The notes under the pieces were generated by a model that was not told where the DNA came from, did not search any database, and saw nothing but the letters and a program-made list of their open reading frames with translations. Shown here in pieces: positions 12,501 to 24,479 of a DNA stretch of 64,000 bases; the first letter of the stretch is position 1; each line of letters begins with the position of its first letter. The position numbers and the translations under genes are program-made. This DNA is from Glandiceps talaboti (Eukaryota > Hemichordata > Enteropneusta > Spengelidae): assembly GCF_964340395.1 (NCBI RefSeq), contig NC_135550.1, positions 20,232,676 through 20,296,675 of the forward strand, written 5' to 3'.

Positions 12501-15500
12501 ATCTTGTTGGCAAGAGTGTAAAGACATCATGAATACACTCTATGTGCTTTCAGAGTTTAAGTGCATGGCATGGTTTGAAAGGTCAGTAATAAAGGTTCAA
12601 TTAATGTACTCACTATGCTTTCAGATTTAGTACAGTCATCATGATCATCATTAGAACAGTACATTGGACGATGACCCATCACAATAATCCATGGATGTTT
12701 GGCACGGTTTTCTGGTTTGGTAGCTTCCTTAATATCATATAAATGAAGTACGCAAGTATAAATACATGAGAAAAATCAGTTTTGCTTTTGGTGAGACTCT
12801 GTGTAACGTAAAATTCTTGTCAATGAATAGAATATTTCCTCAAATGCACAAAATTAACATGACAGGATTTTGGAAAATTATGAATACACAATATGCAGAC
12901 AAAGTATGGTGTCTTCTCACTAGATGTTTTTGTGTTGTCAAAATGATATGTTTTCAAATTGTTTTTTCAGGTGGAAAGATCACCTACAAACCTCCAAGTC
13001 TTTTTTCAACCAGTTCCACTGGTTAAACATCTGTTCAATACCATAATTTACATAGAAGTAAATCTCTGTTGATATAGATATGATGTGCGCTGGTCCAATA
13101 TTCCAACTACATGAAAAGAAAATTGGAACAAATGTTGTAAAAAAAATATTATGCTGAAATGATGATGATGTGTGAGTATATACCTACTATTTATTTAGGT
13201 GATAGTATTCCACGGAATGAAACGATAGTGGGCATTCATAAATTCAATAACCTCAATAATTTTTGAGGAATGAATTAGTTCTTGTAATGTTTCTATTTTG
13301 TTACTGTCACTAACATTATTTTTTCATAACCTAAACTAAACTAAACTAATTTTGAGTGATTTCTCCTACCTCCTTTCAAACAAATGGTAATCCATTTAGG
13401 TATATGATCAAATCACTAATGGGACCTGTTCAAATCCCATACTTTAGAGTGTTACACAAAATGTGATTACTGCACTACTTGATATAACAAACTGATACAT
13501 GATTTGATGGCTGATATTTTTAGAAACAAAAGATGATTACAATACCTGAACCACACATTTTGATTTTCGTCATAGTTTGGCATTGTGAACCGGTTCTTGT
13601 AGTGGGAAAAGTTACTGTAAAATACAACAATTTTACAATCATTTATTAAATCATGAAAAAAGTCCAGGTAATATTGACTCCTGAAATTTTGGATTGAAAA
13701 TGTATAAACTGAATAGTTCCTTCACATGACACTTTGCTTTCGTTTTGCAGTTGTAATTTGTATGCATTTCACCGAACAACCAAACTAAAATCCATTGTTT
13801 AAAGTACATGTACAAAGTACCAATAAAAAATCTATAGTTTGGTATTCAATAAAAGTGTAAATTTGACAAGTTTCTTCGAGTGAAATTGAACCTCTTCTAG
13901 ATCACATTTTAATCAATTGTATTTTTATGTAACTTTGATGTCATGAACACAAAGTTAACTTACTATGCACTCTCATGGTTGCCAACACACACCATATATG
14001 GTAAATAGGCTGCTATTGGTTCAACTTGACGCATGAACTCATCACCAGTTTGACCATCATCACTGTCAAAGTCATATGCAAAATCACCTAGGAATAAAAG
14101 ATCAACATTTCTTCAAGATTAATTGAAACTTTATTTTTATGAATACTTCACCAATTCTAGGTAAAGTCTGGGAAAGACCTACTATCTGTACAATATAAAA
14201 TAGTTAGCAATAAAGCATATAGATATCTCTATCACACAAAATTACAATAAGTCGATAACATTTTGCAAACTTCCTGGTCAACATGAAATTTCAGCAAAAT
14301 TCTAAAATCACAACTTTGAATAAGTTCTAATGTAATGTTCTAGTTCTTGTTGAAATATATTTTCATGTTTGATGGCAAACTACAAACAAATATTCCACAT
14401 TCTACTTTCTCTTTCTGTTATCATTTTTTGAATGTCATATGAGATGCTGGTTAATTTTGACCCAGATTTTAGTTAGACTTACCAACATGTAAAATGGCAT
14501 CAAAATGACCCTTCTGAGTCTCTTCTTGCAGTGCAGGAACTGACTGTGCATTGACATTACCCATATCACCAAAGATAGCAAACCTTGGACTCCAATCAGT
14601 GCCATCTTTCATGGCAGTAAAATAGTAGACAGCACTCCAACCATAATCACTACCACAGTGATAGACTGGAATATATTACAAATACAAACCCAACAAAGTT
14701 AGAATTTGGAAGTGAATGGCTGTAGATAATGCTGAAATTCACTCATTCTCAAAGATGGACACCTTAATAAGCATGTACAACATAACAGAATAAGAGCTAC
14801 ACTTGTCTAGCTTTGTTGATGGTGAAAACTCTGCAACTGTCATGTGCCTCTAGATGGATGCACTTTCAGTAGATTGTATCAAATACATAACACATCTGCA
14901 TTCACACAAGATAGAACACACCTTACAATATCTCCTAATACAGTAAATGAAATAGTTTTTGTGATAAAATATGACTCACTGTATCTTTGATTAGGTGTAA
15001 GACCAGTGATTTTGACTCTATGCACCCACTGGGTATGGTTTGCCTTTCCACCATCTACAAACTTGGTAGTAGTACCATTGACAGCCATATTGAATGTAGT
15101 GATGCCATACTCCACTACAGACTGGTTGACTAATGTCATTGTACTCCATGTCACTATCATCTCAGTGGGATCACCTAATAAATAGGCAAAATTGTTAGAA
15201 ATTTGTCAGAATCAAGTAAAATAAACAGCTATGTACTTGACTTTTATTTTACATTGTTAGAGTCTAGACTTCCGTACTAGTATTACAACCCATAACACCA
15301 AAGTAAAGCATTTTCTGTATGTACCACAATTATTTATAGCAACCTATAACACCAAAGTAAAGCATTTTCTGTATGTACCACAATCACTTATAGCATCCAT
15401 ATCAAATGTAAAAGTATAATGTTTCATTTGCTAATTGACCACATTACAAATGCCACATGCTAGACTTGTAAATAAACCAATAGAAAGAGTATACTTTTAC

Positions 15501-16851
15501 ACTTGATATGAATGCTATAAATGAGAGTAGCACATAGAGAAAGTGCTTTACTTCATTGTTACTCATTGTACTAGTAAGTTGGTACACAGTGTGGGTAGAT
15601 ACTGCCCAGACATTCCTGGTGCCATGTTAAACTGTGCATTCAATCAAGTACCCTTTAGTTTATTGACAGACAGCAGTGTGTATGAGTCCAGGGTAGGAGT
15701 TGAACAGTCAAAATACATTAATGCTCAAGACAATATCAATATTACATTGGTACAAATATAAAAATCGCTGACAAGGCACTAAATCTAACTATAGTACTTT
15801 TTTTTTCAAATTGTCCAATGTTGCTGAGATACTGTTTTATTATGACATTGACTAAATATAACTGGTGACAGAAACTGACAAACATGGCAATGATAGATGC
15901 ATTCAAATTAAACAGAAAAATATTTATGCAAATTTTGTGTCATTATCTGATTTGAATACAATGGGCTGTATGAAAGTGTTATATATATTTCATTCAAAAA
16001 TGATGGTCACCATAGAAACCAGAGCTAGTTATGTTCTACATTATTGTCAAAGCAAGAGAAATTTACAAAACGTAATCTTTTTTTTCAAAACCATGCAATC
16101 ATGATATCTAGTACTTTTATACAGCCCGTTGTTTTGAATGACACGTTTCATTTTGCATATATCTGTCAGGTTTCTCCAAGTACCACAACATCATAACAAA
16201 TGCCGTAATAAAATAATCACCATACATGTCACACACCAAAATTTGCGTATTACTCTAAATTCAAGAGTTTGAATGGTTTAATCCCATGGCATGAGCCACA
16301 TCATTAAAAAATAGATAAATAGTTATCATAGCAACCACTACAAAACAAGAAATACAAATCATCCCTTTTCTGTCAAACTGTGTTCTAATATTTTCTCCAA
16401 TGTCTATGTTTTTAAAGCCTGAGTTTACCTTATTGTATAATTTACACAAATTTCAAATCAAGTACTCTATGATTGTTGTGCAAATTTACCCCAAATGGAT
16501 TTCTAAAAGAGGCACTGTATAATCAACAGCTGTATAGCTCTGGATAAAAGATGTGTTGAAACCCTGCAGTGTATACATCCAGAACTATTAAACAGCTGGC
16601 TGTATAGATACATTTTTTTCAAATACAGCATAACAAATGGCTGAGATATAATTTTTTTAAAAGTAATGTCAGGTTTTTGTTGTTCCCATTGTAAAGCTTG
16701 ACAAACATTATGACTTATATAATTTATGTAAACAAAGAATTCTTTGTCTTGTTCCTGGTCAAGCATCCAAAGCCTGGCTATATTATAAGAAAAGCTACAC
16801 TTGTTCTACCCACAATCATCACTAAACCACTGGCACTTGAAACAAGCTGTG

Positions 16852-16925
<74 letters not shown>

Positions 16926-16935
16926 TATATATATA

Positions 16936-16992
<57 letters not shown>

Positions 16993-17373
16993 ATATATAT
17001 ATAATATATATGTACAATATATATATATGCTGATTTTGGAATTAAAACTGATTGGTGCGGGAATCTACTTGTCATGGAGTCGATTCTTCCTGGGTTTCCA
17101 AACTGTATCATTATTTTATGTTATATGACCTTGAATAGAATCAGAGAATAGACTATGTATTAGGTCACAAGTGACTGTGCAATAAGAAGTCATATGGTGG
17201 TTTGCATTGAGTGAACTGATAACATTGTATAAATGTCGATATACATCCTGATATACCCTTTTTTTTAGCTTACCTGTGTAAGATAAGTGTATCTGTTCGG
17301 GCTGACCACTGAACGATTGCGACGAAACGAAAGTAACACTGACAAGAAGGAGAAAGTATCCGAATATCTTCAT
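9537..17373 (-). CDS. ACP7: ACP7-type purple acid phosphatase, secreted (13 exons incl. one alternative pair)
   Basis: Constitutive exons: 17274-17373, 14980-15174, 14483-14665, 13964-14087, 13546-13614, 12992-13106, 12614-12727, 12069-12123, 11421-11488, 10957-11028, then one of 10591-10728 or 10417-10554, then 9537-9602. With one alternative exon the frame gives 432 aa; human ACP7 is about 438 aa. Residues 1-19 (MKIFGYFLLLVSVTFVSSQ) are a signal peptide. A purple-acid-phosphatase N-terminal fibronectin-like domain (exon 2) is followed by the metallophosphatase domain. Metal-ligand motifs are all present: GDMGN (D132), GDFAYD (D161, Y164), GNHE (N196), GHRP (H281) and AHEH (H327, H329). The enzyme should hydrolyse phosphomonoesters at a binuclear metal centre in the secretory pathway. 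The exon 6 donor is GTTTGT, chosen because it restores frame and the family sequence. Intron 1 holds a foldback element and a long TA microsatellite. Confidence 0.94.
10102..10255. repeat. Dispersed repeat pair, copy 1 (ACP7 last intron)
   Basis: This stretch and 12185-12350 share an ordered series of short matches, including TTAGGATT, TTGTCTGG, CTTGAA, TTATAGCTC-like sequence and CAAGAACC or CAAGGACC. Divergence is high. It could be an old SINE-type or MITE-type insertion; the family is not known. Confidence 0.4.
10417..10554 (-). CDS. ACP7: ACP7 alternative exon 11b (GT donor)
   Basis: A 138-nt, phase-0 exon starting GCKEDHDGF and ending MEQVSDDK. It contains PWSAF and DYGYTRM. Its tail resembles the QVSDD segment of human ACP7 more than exon 11a does, so it is probably the ancestral version. 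The donor is AAG|GTATCA and the acceptor is a normal CAG. Only 36 nt separate its first base from the last base of exon 11a. Confidence 0.85.
10591..10728 (-). CDS. ACP7: ACP7 alternative exon 11a (GC donor)
   Basis: A 138-nt, phase-0 exon starting GCDEGPTPF and containing HWSAF and DYGYTRM, then NHTHLYLEQ. It encodes 46 residues, 22 of them identical by hand alignment to the next exon (10417-10554). The donor is AAG|GCAAGT, a strong GC-AG type site, at the position matching the GT donor of the sister exon. A GT six bases upstream (GATGTT|GTAAAG) would also keep the frame but shorten the exon to 132 nt. It lies before exon 11b in transcript order and is presumed to be used instead of it. Confidence 0.82.
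12185..12350. repeat. Dispersed repeat pair, copy 2 (ACP7 intron 7)
   Basis: Diverged relative of 10102-10255. On the minus strand it contains GATTCAATCCC, which resembles a pol III B box, hinting at a tRNA-derived SINE. No matching A box at the usual distance was found, so that assignment is weak. Confidence 0.4.
15291..15552. mobile_element. Foldback MITE-like element, family 1 copy B
   Basis: It lies in ACP7 intron 1. The left terminus (CATAACACCAAAGTAAAGC) is present twice in tandem, at about 15291 and 15349, so the element has a partial terminal duplication. The interior matches copy C closely (GCTAATTGACCACATTA and ACTTGATATGAATGCTATAAA). The right end AGTAGCACATAGAGAAAGTG matches copy A. 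There is no coding capacity. Confidence 0.75.
16854..17032 (+). repeat. Long TA dinucleotide tract in ACP7 intron 1
   Basis: About 180 bp of nearly pure TA with a few TATG interruptions, able to form cruciforms. It lies about 240 bp from the exon 1 donor. Open frames through it are artefacts. Confidence 0.95.
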
Positions 17374-19351
17374 CTTGAAGCGTCGATCACGAACCTTGCA
17401 TCAAACAATATTTATGTATATTACACCTACAAAAACACATAAACAGTTGGACTTTCGCCTCGTTCAGTTTTCGTGCACCTAGAGGCGTATACTCGGTACG
17501 TATTGCTGTGAAAACGGACTTTCACCTCTGCGCTTGACCATTTCTACCGCGTATCTATACATGGCAAACATATACAATAAGCTGACCTCACAATCGTTCA
17601 ATAGTCATATGACATGTTGACGACAGAATACAATCAGGTGCGTATCACGTGTCGACCACATAACAGTTCATGTTGTTTTGTGTGCATGGGCTAGGCTAGC
17701 TCACGTAGCACGCGTACTCTAGTTCCTCATGACGGACAGTATCATGGTATTCCATACTACGTTTTCTTCATAGTATAATAATACAGGGAACGAATATTAT
17801 GCTGGGTATATTGCATGCCCGGAGCAGAGTATTATTGCTTAGATTGCCGCTTTCTTAGGAAAATATCGTACGAATCCTGCTGCTACAAATGTATCAATCT
17901 CTATACTAGTAGAAATATTACTCTTTTCTCCTTACACTCAAGTTACAGGTAGGAATAAGTCAAAAGGTTATGCATATTATAATATAAATATGATATAAAT
18001 TTGTTATCATGACGAAAATGAGTAAATCGACTTGTTGGATGATGCGTGGATTTATGTTGTTATACTGCCACTGTTTGCTATTATTTAAATTAGTAAATAG
18101 CAAACAACAAAAACAACTTGAATGATAAGCATTACATAAAAGGGGCTCGATTTTATAACTCATATCTTTTACAGTTACTAGTAATATGGTATTAAAAACT
18201 TAAAACTAATACTATAAAGTAACTTGTATATAAGGAACAACTACACAATTTTCATGGTGCATCATGATGTATGGTAAAAGGTTTGAAAAATGTTTGATAT
18301 TAGACTACCCAAATATTAGCTGCACAGTAGCTTTGTTTTTATTTACAATACTTTTTAAATTCTTTTTTATATTTTATTTTGTGTGACTCAACATTGTTCG
18401 TTTTACTGTTTATTTTTTCTTACGGGGTTTGCAAAGAAAAACAAAGCTACAATCTCTATTATCGAACCCGGCCAATCTAAAATCTCTCGACTTCCATGGT
18501 TTTCTCATAAAAATAATCCATTCCCTTGCTTCAATACCAAAATTCACTACGTAAGTACTCAAGTCATTTACACACGATAGAATGGTTCTAGCGGAGAACC
18601 AAGAGCGTCGGACGTAGCGAAACCGCTACCGTAATGCATCTACCCAATTTATGTGACTTGGCAAAGGAAATAATTTGAGGACATTGTTTTCTCTGTTTAT
18701 AAACGTAACGTCATATGCCATCTCATTTATCTTAAATTACACACTAAGGATATTGTAAAAATGTAAGTTTTGTGTTTTTCTCACTTTAGCTCTGTGCTCA
18801 TTTTTTTTACAATATATTATTACTAGTGTAGACCTATAGCGCCACAATGACTTCAAATAGGAACCCCCCCCCCGACCAATGGGAGATTTTTTACATTGTA
18901 ATTCTTACATTCTCAAATATTTTGAGTTTGTTATTCATTTTTTGGGGGGAATGACTTTTTTGTTCAATTACTAGTAGTCTCCAACGGCTTTACACTTTCA
19001 CCCGATTATTTCGTTATCACTCACTCATGAACACATTTGTGTTGAACAAAAATATTTCGTTCAAATAAAAGATGCTTAAAGCCAACCCTTTAGGCCTATA
19101 TTATAATATAACAACTCGCATTTAAAACATGTAAGATAAATATTGGGAATAAATTACTCAACATTTAATAGTAATCAAAAACATCGAAATATTCGCTTTA
19201 GGTTAATAAAACATTGTAAACGCTAGACGGCGAATGTTTACTCAAGGGCTCGAGCAATTAACACCTGAGCAATGAACACCTTTGGGAATTGGGTACACCT
19301 AGTGAAATAGCTGATAACAGCTATAGTAAGAAACGTGTAAACTACACCATC

Positions 19352-19370
19352 GACCCTACACGTGTAGGTT
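19352..19370. other. Palindrome CCCTACACGTGTAGG, copy 2 of 3
   Basis: GACCCTACACGTGTAGGTT is a near-perfect palindrome centred on CACGTG. Related copies are at 5349-5370 (FIBP intron 1) and 47328-47349. It lies about 250 bp left of the presumed first exon of a BTBD17-like gene. Confidence 0.55.
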
Positions 19371-20183
19371 ATACTCAACATTTATGTTATCATTATAAAA
19401 ATAGTCAAAACATGGAAATCTTCGCATATATGCTAGGTGTGCACATGTGCCAACTGTCGGTCGATCAGACGCTACAGGACGCAACAGTGGAGAAAACAAT
19501 TAACTAACAGTTTGCTATGCGGAAGTAACACGAACGAAGTCCCGTTGTTTTGTACAAAATGTACACACAGGGTTGCTTTGCTGCCTGACATATATTTTTA
19601 ACTGATGCAACTGCAATAAGGTAAGAATATCTGTTTCCACGACATTTTTTTGACAATTTCACGGATACAATGAATGTTCAAGACGTTGTTTCACTGCACT
19701 GCGTCATTTCAATTATAAACCCTGGATCAAAATAGCCGTGCTCTAACCTAAACCATGGAAACAATCCAATGCATGGTGTATTTTACAGTCTTTTACCATT
19801 TCATGCATAATTTATATTTTATAGATTGAATATAATCGACGACGATATCGAATGATAATATTCAATAGAGTTTTAGTGTTTCATAGATCATTAGATGGAA
19901 CTATTTTCTATCTAGACTACAGTACAGACGTACATTGGATTTGCAATGCTTCTTACGCTATTTTTGTATTGTTTTATTTAAATTGGTGGTACCATCTCCA
20001 GTTACATGCATTTTGTATATACGTTGGAACATTTTGCATGAAGATGATAAAATAGTGTATAGTACAGATATGATCAAATTGTCCTTTTAATAGCATATTG
20101 TACATTTAAAGTGATACTTAATTAAATTTGTGAAGCAGTTTCTTATCAGAACAAAGAACTTCATTAAATAGAGTTAAACTAGA

Positions 20184-20200
20184 TAATAGATAGATGGATG

Positions 20201-20279
<79 letters not shown>

Positions 20280-20292
20280 GGATGGATGGATG

Positions 20293-20351
<59 letters not shown>

Positions 20352-20451
20352 GGATGGATGGATGGATGGATGGATGGATGGATGGATGGATGGATGGAAT
20401 GAATGAATGAATGAATGAATGAATGAATAAATAAGTAAATAAATAAATGAA
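20184..20451 (+). repeat. Compound GATA/GGAT/GAAT/AAAT microsatellite
   Basis: About 270 bp of tetranucleotide repeat. GATA blocks alternate with GGAT blocks, then the array passes into GAAT and finally AAAT/AAGT units at the right end. Confidence 0.95.
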
Positions 20452-20728
20452 ATTTAATATATAATGAATAACTATATTAATTTCATAAAAGAAAATATAA
20501 ATTAAGAAAATGTTATCATTAAAATCTTTCCTAGAATATGAAATTATTGATGTTCATGACAGTTTACACTGAATGTTCATAAAAATACTAAGGATTGTTC
20601 ATGCTAAAATTAAAAAGAAAATGAATTTTCCATTTTTGCAGTTTTCATTAGACATGCTCAAGTCTCTGGCCTTTTTTCATTCTTTATTTGAATAAAACAT
20701 TTTTTGAAAAAAACAAAGACACAACAAA

Positions 20729-20775
20729 CAAACAAACAAACAAACAAACAAACAAACAAAACAAACAAACAAACA
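20729..20775 (+). repeat. CAAA tetranucleotide run
   Basis: About 11 units of CAAA with one slip. Confidence 0.9.
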
Positions 20776-20777
20776 CT

Positions 20778-20946
20778 ACCATGCTCTTTTGTGTGAAATG
20801 ATAACCTGGGTGAGTGATGGCAAAACAGTTGGTATAGTGCGTGAGAGACTACTTGTAACTGGGAAAATAAAACAAAGTTGAGAACATCCTTCACAAAATT
20901 TAAATGAGTAACAAATTCAAAACTTTTGAAGATTATTAGACAAAGA
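20778..20946. repeat. Dispersed repeat, copy 1 (related to 34905-35092)
   Basis: Shared phrases with 34905-35092 in the same order include GTGTGAAAT or ATGTGAAAT, GAGTGAGTGA, AAAACAGT, GAGACTACT or AAGACTACT, GTAACTGGGA and TTTGAAGATTAT. Overall identity is moderate. No terminal structure or coding potential was recognised. Confidence 0.55.
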
Positions 20947-21358
20947 AAATAAATCATCCAATGGACTGGTGCCAGTCTAAGATCTCATTTAAAGTTATGA
21001 TACACAATTATGAAATGTCTCAACTCATCCCAAATATTCTAACTCACATTGCAAACTTTTATAGCAGAGTCTGACACCTGATTATGTATTTCTGTGTTAA
21101 AACTGAGCCACTCTATAGCTCCCTCAAGTATAAGTCCTACTTTGACTACATGAAAACTTGCAAAAAGTTAGGTACTCTTACCAGACAATAAACCCAAACA
21201 AGTACCTGAATTTCTGGTAAGATAAGTGGTCTTATCAGAACTCAAACCCAAACAAGGTATTATTTAATTGGAAACTTGGCATAATTTTTTGTAGTAAATG
21301 TTATTTTTATTGTCTGCTCATCAAATTCTAGTGTTTTTGTTTGATTGTTTGTTTGTTT

Positions 21359-21361
21359 GTT

Positions 21362-21397
<36 letters not shown>
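21359..21397 (+). repeat. GTT trinucleotide run
   Basis: About 12 units of GTT flanked by T-rich sequence. Confidence 0.9.
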
Positions 21398-22404
21398 GGT
21401 TTTTTTGGGAGGGGCAAAATAGTGACTTTTCCCAAGCAACAGGTACTACATCATTGTTGTTGCATAAGCAAAGGTTGGTCAATAAAATATACCTGCTGTT
21501 TGCACCTTCACCTTGAAAAAGGTTTGAAATGTGTTATCTTATTGATAAGTAGAACAGAACAAATCAAAAATAAGTTGTGATGTCATACAGCGTGGTGTGT
21601 CATATAACCTCAGAATGATAAGTTATCAAAATCTCTGTAGAAAATAACGACAAACTAGGTTTATTAAGACTGCAATATAATGTAAGTCATTTGGGCCAAG
21701 GTTAAATCAGATCTGTGTCGTTTAACCATGTACCAGACTGAGTCTGTTTCTGTAATATAGTCCAGATAATTATATCATGTGTACAAACTTCTGATGAGTG
21801 TGTGTGACATGCCTTTTGAAATGGGGATTGTAAATTGTCTTTGCAGAGATATGTTGTAGACAGAAAGTGTAATGTAGTCATGGCAACTCATACTAATTGA
21901 AGGTGGGGTTTATGAATGTCTGGAGTAGTGAAAAAAATGATTGTTTTCTTGCATATCTACATATACATTGAACTGAAGAAACCCAATCTTAATTTTCATG
22001 AAGCTTTATTCAGTTGAGTTTTGTTGAGACTGTTTCCTGCTTTACTAGTAATATCTGTATTCCTCTATAGACATGGCAGATCTAAAGCCAACATGAGACT
22101 CTATTTCAAAAGAGAAGAGTTTCAAGTTCCATTGTCAAATTTATATAGCTTTAGTGAATTGTGAAACATTTTTTCACCTTTGCTTGAGTGCGAACGTCTG
22201 ATAGTGACGTTACAGCTGTTCAAATGTCATTTCTTTCAACTTCGAGAATTAATTTATTATATTGTACATTATGACTCAGTATTGTACCAAGCAATTATCA
22301 CGTTTTATTTATTCTGGGGCAGATGAAAAACAAATGATTAATCCAGCAAATCTGTGCTCTATTTTTTTTTTTAACAGAAACTTCCATCTTCAAATTAGAC
22401 CATC

Positions 22405-23904
22405 ATGGCAATGGCAACAGCAGTAGTACCAGCCCTTCCATTACCCCCTCCTGCAGGGATTCCGAATCTCAATGAAAACATACAGAATAGAAATGGCCTG
22501 GAATCCACATTATCTCCACATGAATATTCCGGTTCTACCATCCTGGATGAGAGTGATGAAACAAGTGGTCAATGGATTAATAATAGTGATAAATTCCTAC
22601 AGAGTCTTGGCAAACTGTACAACAATCCAGAAATCAGTGATATTACAATACATGTAGGTTCCAAGGTGTACTATGCACATAAGGTATTCCTAGCTCATGC
22701 TAGTGATGTATTCAAAGTGATGCTGACAAGTGATAACTGGAAAGATGCTGATCAGCATGAAATTCGACTGGAAGATCCACAGTGTGAAGCCGTGTTTGGT
22801 GAATTTTTAGAGTATATATACACTGGAAAAGTGCACATCAACACTGAGAAAGCTGTTCCTCTCCTGATACTTGCTGATAAGTACAATTTACCAGCACTGA
22901 AGGAGTCCTGTGGTGAGTTCATGATAAAACACCTGGTTACCATGCCAAGCAACAATCACGTCTTGTCTTGGTACCAGTACTCCAAACGGTGTGGCCACCA
23001 AGATCTGGAAGAAAGCTGTAATCAGTTCATTGAATGGAATATGGACACAATCATTGGGTCTCCAGATTGGACCCTGATTGAAAAAGATCACCTGATGGCA
23101 CTACTCAGAAGCTCTGACATAGTTGTCAAAAGTGAGTACTCACTGTACTGTGCAGTTGAAAGATGGCTTACTCATGACAGTCGTCTAGAGTACTTGGAAG
23201 AAAACATACGTGACATTCTACCACTGATACGTTTCCCAGTAATGTCACCTTATCAGCTCTTGACTCTTGAACGTCATCAACTGGTACAAGATCATCCAAC
23301 TCATTATGACAAGCACTTCAAACGAGCGTACCGATTCCATGCAGTATCCATGGATCTTAGAAGTGAAGAATCCTTCTCTCGATCAAGATTGTATGAATTT
23401 AGGAATTATATCGGTTCAGACCACAAGGTTGCTGCTGGTATAAACATTCAGAACTACTCCTCAACATCTGGGAACTTAAACAGAGTACGTCACAAGCAGT
23501 CATTCCATACAGTGATCAGTGGCTCATATGCCGACAGCCATGATACGTTACATTGGGAAATGACGTTCTACCCGAAGGGTTTCTATCGAACCTCTGATGG
23601 GTTCGTTGTAGAGAGAAACAATGCTGTACGATTTCTGATCACATTACAGAATGGCAAATTGATGGATATGGATATCATACACGTTGTGTACAGCCATCAA
23701 AACATGGTCACTTTTGTCAGAGATGTTATACACCATTCACACCATTTTGGTACTAATAATACATTCCAAGTTGAGAATTTATTGCCATTTGAAGATTTGA
23801 GAAACCAGGATTCTCCATACTTGATTGACAATACACTCAGAATTCATGTTATCGTCAAACCAAAACTGACCATGCAACCTGCAGCTGTACAAAGTTCACA
23901 TTGA
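22405..23904 (+). CDS. BTBD17-like BTB-BACK protein, paralogue 1
   Basis: A 499-aa open frame in one exon. The start ATG follows an acceptor (TTTTTTTTAACAG at 22377) by 27 nt, so a 5' UTR intron is likely. A proline-rich, low-complexity N-terminus (residues 1-60) precedes a BTB/POZ domain at about 65-175 (ISDITIHVGSKVYYAHKVFL, LEYIYTGKVHI). A BACK domain follows at about 180-290 (VLSWYQYSKRC, LPLIRFPVMSPYQLL), then a C-terminal TRAF-like region. The tail SPYLIDNTLRIHVIVKP matches the conserved C-terminus of vertebrate BTBD17. Biochemical function of BTBD17 proteins is poorly known; BTB domains usually mediate dimerisation and often cullin-3 binding. Unlike vertebrate BTBD17, no signal peptide is visible. 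Confidence 0.92.
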   Translation: MAMATAVVPALPLPPPAGIPNLNENIQNRNGLESTLSPHEYSGSTILDESDETSGQWINNSDKFLQSLGKLYNNPEISDITIHVGSKVYYAHKVFLAHASDVFKVMLTSDNWKDADQHEIRLEDPQCEAVFGEFLEYIYTGKVHINTEKAVPLLILADKYNLPALKESCGEFMIKHLVTMPSNNHVLSWYQYSKRCGHQDLEESCNQFIEWNMDTIIGSPDWTLIEKDHLMALLRSSDIVVKSEYSLYCAVERWLTHDSRLEYLEENIRDILPLIRFPVMSPYQLLTLERHQLVQDHPTHYDKHFKRAYRFHAVSMDLRSEESFSRSRLYEFRNYIGSDHKVAAGINIQNYSSTSGNLNRVRHKQSFHTVISGSYADSHDTLHWEMTFYPKGFYRTSDGFVVERNNAVRFLITLQNGKLMDMDIIHVVYSHQNMVTFVRDVIHHSHHFGTNNTFQVENLLPFEDLRNQDSPYLIDNTLRIHVIVKPKLTMQPAAVQSSH

Positions 23905-24473
23905 AGTATGTAGTCACCAACACGGTGAACTGACCAGGTCCCAAAGCACACAAAAAACTAAGGGAACCAGTTAGAGTGACATAAGCACAATGCAAAACAC
24001 CAATAGTTACTGTACTGACACACAAACAAAGGGAACAAGCTTTAAACATAGACACCTGCATCTCTGGAACACTCATTGTTACCCTGATGTCACATAATTT
24101 TCACCTTTATCCATAGACGATCTCTCTCCAACCTCTATGCTTTATCATAGCCTTGATTCAAGGCAGTCCTCAGGGAAAGTCTGATACCCTGTAGACACTA
24201 TGACTTGCATTTAGCCAGTAAATAAGGTCCATCTCAAGCAAGTCTGATCATGTGATGAAAGATATGTATAATGAAAGATATCTGTTACAATATTATGACA
24301 AGGACTAAGCAATTTTTCTTTTGTGAGCAACTTTGAGGAAGACGTTATATGATACCACTGTGTTTTGTTTGGGCATTCAATTATATTTAAAAGCTCTACA
24401 ACAAAATTTTCTTCCACTCTGGCAATATCGGATATATTTTGCATAATTTTTTAACTCTATATTTTTGTTAATT

Positions 24474-24479
24474 AATAAA
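24474..24479 (+). terminator. Candidate poly(A) signal, BTBD17-like 1
   Basis: AATAAA about 570 nt past the stop codon. Further hexamers occur at 25121-25126 and about 25255, so the real 3' end is uncertain. Confidence 0.3.

Larger units (their letters stand above)
17374..22377. other. Intergenic region between ACP7 (5') and first BTBD17-like gene
   Basis: The left part (17374-17760) is comparatively CpG-bearing and probably includes the ACP7 promoter. A CpG-richer patch lies near 18590-18640. The stretch 19470-19620 may contain the promoter and noncoding first exon of the BTBD17-like gene, because GCAATAAG|GTAAGAAT at 19620/19621 is a good donor. The right half holds tetranucleotide arrays (20184-20451, 20729-20775), a GTT run (21359-21397) and one copy of a dispersed repeat (20778-20946). 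No other gene was seen. Confidence 0.55.

Noticed and set aside
12984-12991. Alternative ACP7 exon 6 donor (GTAG|GTGATC)
   Set aside because: It breaks the frame into exon 7; the GTTTGT donor eight bases earlier keeps it and matches family sequence.
13427-13440. B-box-like GTTCAAATCCC, considered as a tRNA or SINE
   Set aside because: No A box, no cloverleaf and no second copy found in the window.
16698-17128. Tyr/Ile-rich frames on both strands
   Set aside because: They are translations of the TA microsatellite.
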